Source of the DNA: Ophiostoma sp. CBS 140.51
Taxonomy: Eukaryota > Ascomycota > Sordariomycetes > Ophiostomatales > Ophiostomataceae
Direction: 5' to 3'
Assembly (NCBI GenBank): GCA_029298735.1
Contig: JANSLP010000147.1
Coordinates: 1 to 64,000, forward strand
DNA length: 64,000 nucleotides
A program made the position numbers and the translations under genes. Of the stretch, positions 57,950-64,000 are shown piece after piece. The stretch's first letter is position 1, and the number at the start of each line of letters is the position of its first letter. The notes below the pieces were generated by a model. It was not told where the DNA came from and made no database searches. It saw only the letters and a program-made list of their open reading frames with translations.

Positions 57950-60900
57950 TTGCCTTCCCCTTCTCTCATCTTCTTCTCTCCACCACTTTCCCTCCAATAC
58001 TTTCACTAATTGTGTATATTTTCACTTGTACATTTATGTTGTATGATTACGAGTTTCTAAGTTTTTTCCCCCTGTTGCTATATTTCTGTATATAAAGCAT
58101 ACTTTATTTTTAATGCAGGTAACGGCCGCTGTATGATGGGTTTGGGCTGGTTGTATCATGGAACATGGGCTAGATTAGTGGTTGGATATACCCCGTGTTT
58201 CTTTTTCTACTGTTTTGATCGTGTGCTCAAAAGGACGTTCATAATGTAATGGAGATAAAAAAGAAATAAAAAAGATGCTTACGACGTCAGTGCCCGACGC
58301 GGTCAAAAAGGTGAACATACTGGTAATGGTGCGGAGGGGGGAGGAAGTCATGGCAAAGTCGGCACCGACGGCAATTCTAGTGCTGCAAGGGATTCATATA
58401 TGATGCAGAGATGCAGAAAAGAGTGGTGGAAATCACAGAGAAATCGACAATCATCATGCAGCCATATCTCAAAGTCGATGCTCGATCCGATGGAATACGT
58501 AGCACCTGTCGAAAAGAGTGGAGGGTGAAGCTCGCAGAGACATCGGCTCATCGATAGCAAAAACAAGCTTTTTCTAATGCGCCACGAGTGACAATCCTCA
58601 GGGTTGGACCTCGATTTGGGGATTCTCAGTCCTTCTCCTCGTCATCCATCCACTCTTTTTCAGACACGATATTTTTGGAGATGTGTGTGTGTGGGTGGTG
58701 TCGATGGAGGTGAGGTGTGGACGCGCATGTGCATTCATCCTATTCAATTCTCGATTTTTGTGCTTAACTATCACTCGTCCCTTTTATTCCAGGATTTATT
58801 CTTCCTTTTACTTTCTCTCCATTTTATTTCCATGGATCTGTGTTCGCAGCACATTGGCGCCAATGGCCAGGACACTGATACGGAGTTCTCGGCACGCATG
58901 CAGTCAAGAGGTCAGCTTTGCGAAAGTACGCCCGTATGAGACTGTGCTGTGATGTCGACGAGAGAGAGTGAGATATGACAAAAAAAGTATTTTTGCCCAG
59001 CACTAACAGGCCCTTTGAATACTGATCGGCCGAAAACTGGCAGGGAAGGTCCAGCTGCGACAGGCATCAATGTCATTTACAGGGGTCCACAAGGTGGCAG
59101 TGAAAGTTGGAAGGAGCGAACTTTCGTCGGAGTATGAGGAAGGGGCCTGTCTCCTGGTAATAGCTTGTGAAGAAATTCGGGAAGGAGGGAAGGAAGGGTG
59201 GAGAAAATTTTGTGAAGAGAAAAGAAAAGACGACGGAGAAAGCAATGGGACAGAAGACAAACCAAGACAACCAGCCAAGAAATTGCACGAGATGTCGAAA
59301 AGACGAGCAACTGCCAATGTATGTCGCTATTTGGCTTGTCACTCTAACCTTCTCTGCAGCCTCTTTTTCTGGCGGCCTCTTCGTCTCTCTCTTGGACGAC
59401 GTTCTCGAGTCTTTCGAGTCTTGCAGTAGCTAAGGTCGCAGTACACGGCGTGGCCAGGCATCTAGAATGCGGTCTATGAACTCTTCGGTCGTCGAAATGC
59501 CTTTTTGACTCCGTAGGTTACGTTCTAGGAGTAACCAATGCACAACACGACTTTCACACGCTGCCTCTCATTGGCGTCGCTGTCCTAGCCCTCTCAAAAA
59601 CAATACTTCTCGATTCTCTCACCGTTGCTCTAGTCTTGCCTCTTTCGTAGGTTTCTAGCCCAAAAGCAATCTACATTCCCCTATTCCTCTTCTCTTCCTC
59701 ACTCTCCCACGTTCTGTTCGTTGTGTCTAAAGGGCAGGCTAACGAATATATTTCAACTTCTTTAAGGGTAAAATAAATACGACGTAAAAATAGACAAACG
59801 ATAGTGGAATCGCGGCGAGTGCCGTGGAAAAAGAAGCACAGCTAAACGCAAAATCCTATCATTCTTACTCCGTAATCTTCTTTGGTGGATATCTCTTTCT
59901 GCCGTTCCCTGCACTCCTTCCTTCCGTTCGTTCCTTCCTATTGAAGTGCTGTGCCGGGTTCCTCTCGCTCTTTCCATTCTGACGACATTGTGCGAGAGAT
60001 CAGCGACAAAGAGCGTGCCCGAGGTCTATCAGAGCTATTCCTCGTATATTGCCTGATTGCGTAGCCTGCCACCACTTTGGCCTCGACTAAAATCAGCAAC
60101 GCAGACGATGAATTCGCAAAAACCAATGGACAACCCAATGAACCCAACGGACAAATGACAGGAGAGCAATTCCAGACCCAAGTCGTCCACCATCCGTGAT
60201 GCTAGCGCAGCAATACTGCCCTGAACGGGGCAAAGTCGCATTTTAAGGGGCTGTTGGAGATCGGCCCAGGCCCTGCCAAGAACGCTGTTTCGCCACACCC
60301 GTGGCTACCCAAACTTTTGCGATGTTCGCTCCTACTTCGACCTACCTCGAGGTCTTGTGCTCTTGCCAACTTGTGAATTGCGAGACTGCTCGGACGCTCT
60401 TGCCTTTTGATTGCGCAAGTACTTGAGCACGTCCAAGTGAGTGCTTACATGTACTTCGTAATACTTTGTACCCCGCGCGTTGTCCTCGCACGACGTCGTT
60501 CTTGCCTTCTTTGGTCGTTCCTGCCAGTGCTTTCCCGTTTGAGAAACGCAGCACCAAAAACAGAAACACGGGTCCAGAGCTGTGGCATTGCCAAGACTTT
60601 CTCGACCTTTTTGCAAGCGCGCAAAGCCGTCTCAAAGTCGCAAAGCCGCAAACTCGCACGCCGAAGGACGAAACGGCGCAGGCGGCCCATGTGGCTCTCT
60701 GACACTCGAGTCCGTTTGTTGTCACTTCGAATCTTGGGTGGGATTCAGAACAAGATACATCGCACGGCCTCCGCTTGGAAGCTTGGACTTTGTACATGGG
60801 TAGAAGCGCAGCGTTTCGAAACGTCCTGTGCCGCCGGCCGGCGCAAAACAGTAAAAGCAGAAACGGAAACAGCGACCCTCTCATGGTTCTTGTACTCTTC

Positions 60901-61981
60901 CCCTCGCAGAAAAAAGGATGTAAAAATGGTAAAAAGGGAAAGAGCGCACGTTTTCAAACGTGGCCGCCACAGATTTGCTGCTCACGGAGAAGGAGCAACC
61001 CCAGCATGGCGTAGCACTACGAGATACATTCGATCGCTCCTTCCTACCATCTTACCTTCTTACCCTTTCCCTTCTATCTCTTTTTTCCCCTTTTGCTCTC
61101 ACAGATGCGCCCAGTCTTATAAGGGGGTGCCACAAAAACTCAAAATCCAGCCCTGATGCCAATGATGCCAACAGAGCTACCGGTCATCCCATCCAGATCC
61201 GTCTCCATCTCGATTGTTTTTCTGTCTGTTGTACCTCCCGCCCTTCCCCAAACTAACACTAGCTGGTGCACTCCATGTACAAAGTATTGTCTGCACGGAA
61301 AGAAGTTTGCCCCATTCGAATATATTAATCGCATGGCCGCCGCCGAACATCGACACTCCGGCAAGCTGGCTAAACCAGAAAAAGGCAGAAAAAGCAGACT
61401 TGGCCCAGCTACGGTTATATTCTGATGTTTGAGAGCCAGCTGTGACCGACATCCTTCTCCTCTCCTTATTCCCTTTACATCTTCTTGCAGCAACTCTCCT
61501 TCAGCTTGTCGGCTCATCTCCCCCCTCTTTTTGATTTCCTTTTCTCTTTTTCCTTAGTTTTCCTCCTCGCTTTTCTTACCGACAACCGGCTTCTCGTTTC
61601 CTACTCTTTTCCCACCTCTCCACCCGCTGGAACTACATCCTCACCTGCCGTGCCTATATGGACTAAACGGTGCTCCGGTCCCCGGGTAAGGGGTCTCTCA
61701 ATCTCGTCTGCTGGTATCTTGATATACAGCCCGCCTCTATTCCGCTTCCCCTTGCGTGGTTGTGGTGCCTTTTCTCTCCCGTTATTGTTTATTTTGGGCG
61801 GCACAACTGCTCTTTGATTTCATTTATTTTTGTCATTTACTGCAATACCCAGGCGAGCGTCCAAGCAATAGACTTGGAATAAAGGACGGGAAAGAAAGAA
61901 CGAACAAACAACAAACAGCGGCTGGGCCGTGTATCCCTTCAACTTCTTTGACTCTCCACAAAAAGCTATATAAACATCACA
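57950..61981. other. 4-kb intergenic region before the carboxylesterase
   Basis: No recognised gene. 57950-58130 is the MIP1 3' flank. Frames of 119 codons (59070-59429) and 249 codons (60407-61156, plus) are open but have no domain; the latter is very basic and overlaps a 180-codon minus frame. The stretch 61441-61640 is strongly pyrimidine-rich and fits a leader or core promoter for the carboxylesterase at 61982. Confidence 0.5.
61441..61640 (+). promoter_or_regulatory. pyrimidine-rich core promoter/leader of the carboxylesterase
   Basis: A long C/T-biased tract with repeated CTTTTTC/TCTCC words, 340-540 bp before the ATG. Filamentous-fungal genes often initiate transcription in or just after such tracts; the link to this gene is by position. 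Confidence 0.45.
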
Positions 61982-64000
61982 ATGGACAGCAAAATGGCGG
62001 CGTCGTCGCCGCAGCTGCCAGCATCGTCGGCGGCATCGACAGACTCTGGTGAAAAGGGAGCAGCAGCAGTAGCAGCCGCATCAACAAGAACGCCTTCCTG
62101 GCTCTCACGCTTCTTCGCGACAAGAAGGAAAACCAAAATGGCCGCCATCATCTTTGTCGCCCTCGGCATCGTTGCCATTGCCGTCGCTGTGCCTGTCACT
62201 GAGCATGCCAAGGCGTCACACAAGCACAATGCCGTTATCACATCAGCATCTGGTGCGACATTACTCGTGGACAACGACCTCTCAGGTAAGCAGGATCCAG
62301 AAGCGTGAACATCCGCCGAGGCAAGCATAAAAGTGAACAACAACCACTGACAATACTGTAGGCGGTGTGACAAACAGAGCTGCATTGCTCATGCTGAGCC
62401 CGCGCACCTATGCTGCCGCCGAAGCCGATTGTAAGGCCCTTGGCGAGGAGCTCTGGGGTTCCACCAACAGCTCGAGTGCCGCAGTTGACAGTATCCAGTC
62501 TCTGCTGGACTACCTCACCTACATGAACCAAGCTAGCTCGACATCGAGATTCTGGATTGCTGCCGCCGAGGATGCCACCAGCACCGGTGGTACTGTCTCG
62601 TCCTCTTCGTGGCGCACAGTTGACGCCAGCGGTAATATTGCTGCCTTCAACAGCACCAAGGCCGTTGACACAACCGACCTGACTCTCTCTGCACTCTGCA
62701 CACAGACAGCACCGTACTCCAACCACACGTCAATTAACAACGACCCTGTGTATGGCGTCTCTGTCCGCGCCTCGATCGATCACCCCGACAATGGCGCCAA
62801 TGGTGTCGCTCAGGTTGTCGGCCACCGCGACCACAACTCATTCCGCTTCCTCGGCATTCGGTACGCACCCCAGCCGAAGCGCTTCACCTACTCGACCCCC
62901 TACTGGAACCGCACGACGAGCTCCCTGTTCAACAACACTTCGCCCAACAACGACACAGTTTTGCCCATTGTCAACGCCACCAAGTCCGGCTCGGCATGCG
63001 CACAATCGGGCGGTGTCGGCTCCGAGGATTGCTTGTACCTCAACGTGTTCACACCTTACCTGCCCGCCCCGCAGCAGGGATCATTGACTTCGCCAGCCTC
63101 GTCGGCAGGCGTTGCACCTGCCCTGCGCCCCGTCATGTTCTGGATGCACGGTGGAGGTCTGACGGGTGGTACTGGCTCGGACCCGACCAACGACGGCGGA
63201 AACCTTGCCTCGCGTGGTGATGTTGTCGTCGTGACCATCAACTACCGCCTCTCGACACTCGGCTACCTGGCTCTAGATAGCGAACACGGTGGGCTCAATG
63301 GCAACTATGGTCTGTCTGACCAGATCCTCGCTCTCGACTGGGTTCGTGACAACATTGCCGCGTTCGGTGGTGACCCAGAGCGCATCACTATTCTCGGCCA
63401 GTCTGCCGGTGCCGGCTCTGTCCGTGCTATGATGGCCTCACCGCTGGCTCTCGGCAAGTTTGCGGCTGCACTTCCCATGAGCAACCTGGGTGGCCTCAAC
63501 TATGGCAAGTCGTACTCCGAGTACTACACCATTGCACAGGAGCAGACCGTTGTGGGCAATGCTGTCCTCACGGCTACCAACTGCACAACTGGCGGTGCCA
63601 ACAGCACCACGGCCAACTCGACTGCTGAGGCCATCGTCGACTGTCTGCGTGCCGTGCCGGCTAGGCAGCTTGTTGCTCTTAGCTCCGTGGCTCGTTTTAT
63701 TGTTGTCGACGGCACATACATTCTGTCGGACCACCTGCAGCTCGGCACCGTCAACACCACCGTCAACAACACGGCCGCCCCGTACAAGCTCATGATGGGC
63801 ACCATGCGCGATGACGGTGCACCTTTCATCGACTTCCCCTCGAAACAGGCCTCGATCAGCGATGCTGCAGCCGCTGAGTCGACCTACCTATCATCGCAGG
63901 GCTACCACAACATCTCCGCCGACCTCTTCCCTATCCCGAACACAGGCCTCAATGCCACGCTGGACCTGTACAACATGAGCTCTCGTCTGTCGACCGATGC
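61982..64000 (+). CDS. membrane-anchored type-B carboxylesterase (partial, cut by right edge)
   Basis: Exons are 61982-62285 and 62362 to beyond 64000; 647 residues are visible and the frame is open to the edge. A cytosolic Ser/Ala-rich tail, a basic patch (FFATRRKTK) and one membrane segment (about 53-72, IIFVALGIVAIAVAV) predict a type II membrane protein or signal anchor. Residues about 105-225 form an extra lumenal domain with a C-type-lectin-like pattern (C125, W166, C214). The esterase fold follows: EDCLYLNVFTP, oxyanion HGGG (about 364-367), RLSTLGYL, and the nucleophile elbow GQSAG with Ser449. Several N-x-S/T sites suggest glycosylation. The elbow has Gln instead of the commoner Glu. 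The acid and His of the triad lie beyond or near the edge. The substrate is unknown. Confidence 0.88.

Noticed and set aside
58832..58939. 35-codon frame after a pyrimidine-rich leader (MDLCSQHIGANGQD)
   Set aside because: The start context looks good, but the frame is short, lacks similarity I can recognise and no splice partner continues it.
59070..59429. 119-codon frame in the 4-kb spacer
   Set aside because: Overlaps two minus-strand frames, no domain; chance is the simpler explanation.
1..64000. tRNA, dispersed 5S rRNA, transposons, RIP-mutated repeats
   Set aside because: Reading both strands for B-box/T-loop sequences, the conserved 5S internal promoter, terminal repeats and transposase/reverse-transcriptase motifs gave nothing convincing. 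A tRNAscan-SE, Rfam and repeat search would be decisive.
1..64000. Biosynthetic or defence gene cluster
   Set aside because: All recognised genes are conserved housekeeping functions on mixed strands, without core biosynthetic enzymes, NLR or HET domains.

Overview
This window is nuclear DNA of a filamentous ascomycete fungus. The coding genes are dense and moderately GC-rich, the introns are short (about 50-120 nt) with GT/AG ends, and leaders are pyrimidine-rich. The gene content fits Pezizomycotina: a DUF3716 cysteine protein, a DUF155/Rmd1-type protein, PARN, Tel1, Cul4 and Nup192. A member of the Sordariomycetes is my best guess; the exact order cannot be settled from sequence reading alone. 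I see no transposon, tRNA, rRNA, CRISPR array or secondary-metabolite cluster.

Layout from left to right: CCT8 (-); an HMG-box/INO80 Nhp10-like subunit (+); a PARN-type deadenylase (+); mitoribosomal mL46 (-); a PHD+RING protein (-); a DUF3716 protein (+); ribosomal protein eL43 (-); a saccharopine-dehydrogenase-like oxidoreductase (+); an Rmd1/Rmd8 DUF155 membrane protein (+); mitoribosomal mL43 (-); U1-70K (+); the ribosome assembly factor MRT4 (-); cullin-4 (-); the ATM-family kinase TEL1 (-); nucleoporin NUP192 (+); a Slx8/RNF4-like RING protein (-); triosephosphate isomerase (-); mitochondrial DNA polymerase gamma (+); and a membrane-anchored type-B carboxylesterase cut by the right edge (+). 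That is 19 protein genes, 18 of them complete. I derived exon structures by hand from splice sites and reading phase; every model closes in frame.

There is no operon logic. These are independent housekeeping genes, several in divergent pairs with shared promoters (CCT8/HMG, eL43/oxidoreductase, mL43/U1-70K, TEL1/NUP192, TPI1/MIP1). Themes recur: translation and ribosome assembly (mL46, mL43, eL43, MRT4), RNA processing (PARN, U1-70K), chromatin and DNA-damage response (Nhp10-like, CUL4, TEL1, Slx8-like) and mitochondrial function (mL46, mL43, MIP1).

I did not find a convincing new multi-gene system. The observations most worth a second look are: a 10-bp-phased CCAAT-box array in the CCT8/HMG divergent promoter; a C-type-lectin-like pattern in the lumenal stem of the carboxylesterase; a RING finger split by about 118 residues in the PHD-RING protein; an in-frame 54-nt intron inside the Slx8-like RING; the fast-evolving DUF3716 gene; and a TATA-plus-pyrimidine leader in front of an interrupted open frame at about 18.34-18.87 kb.
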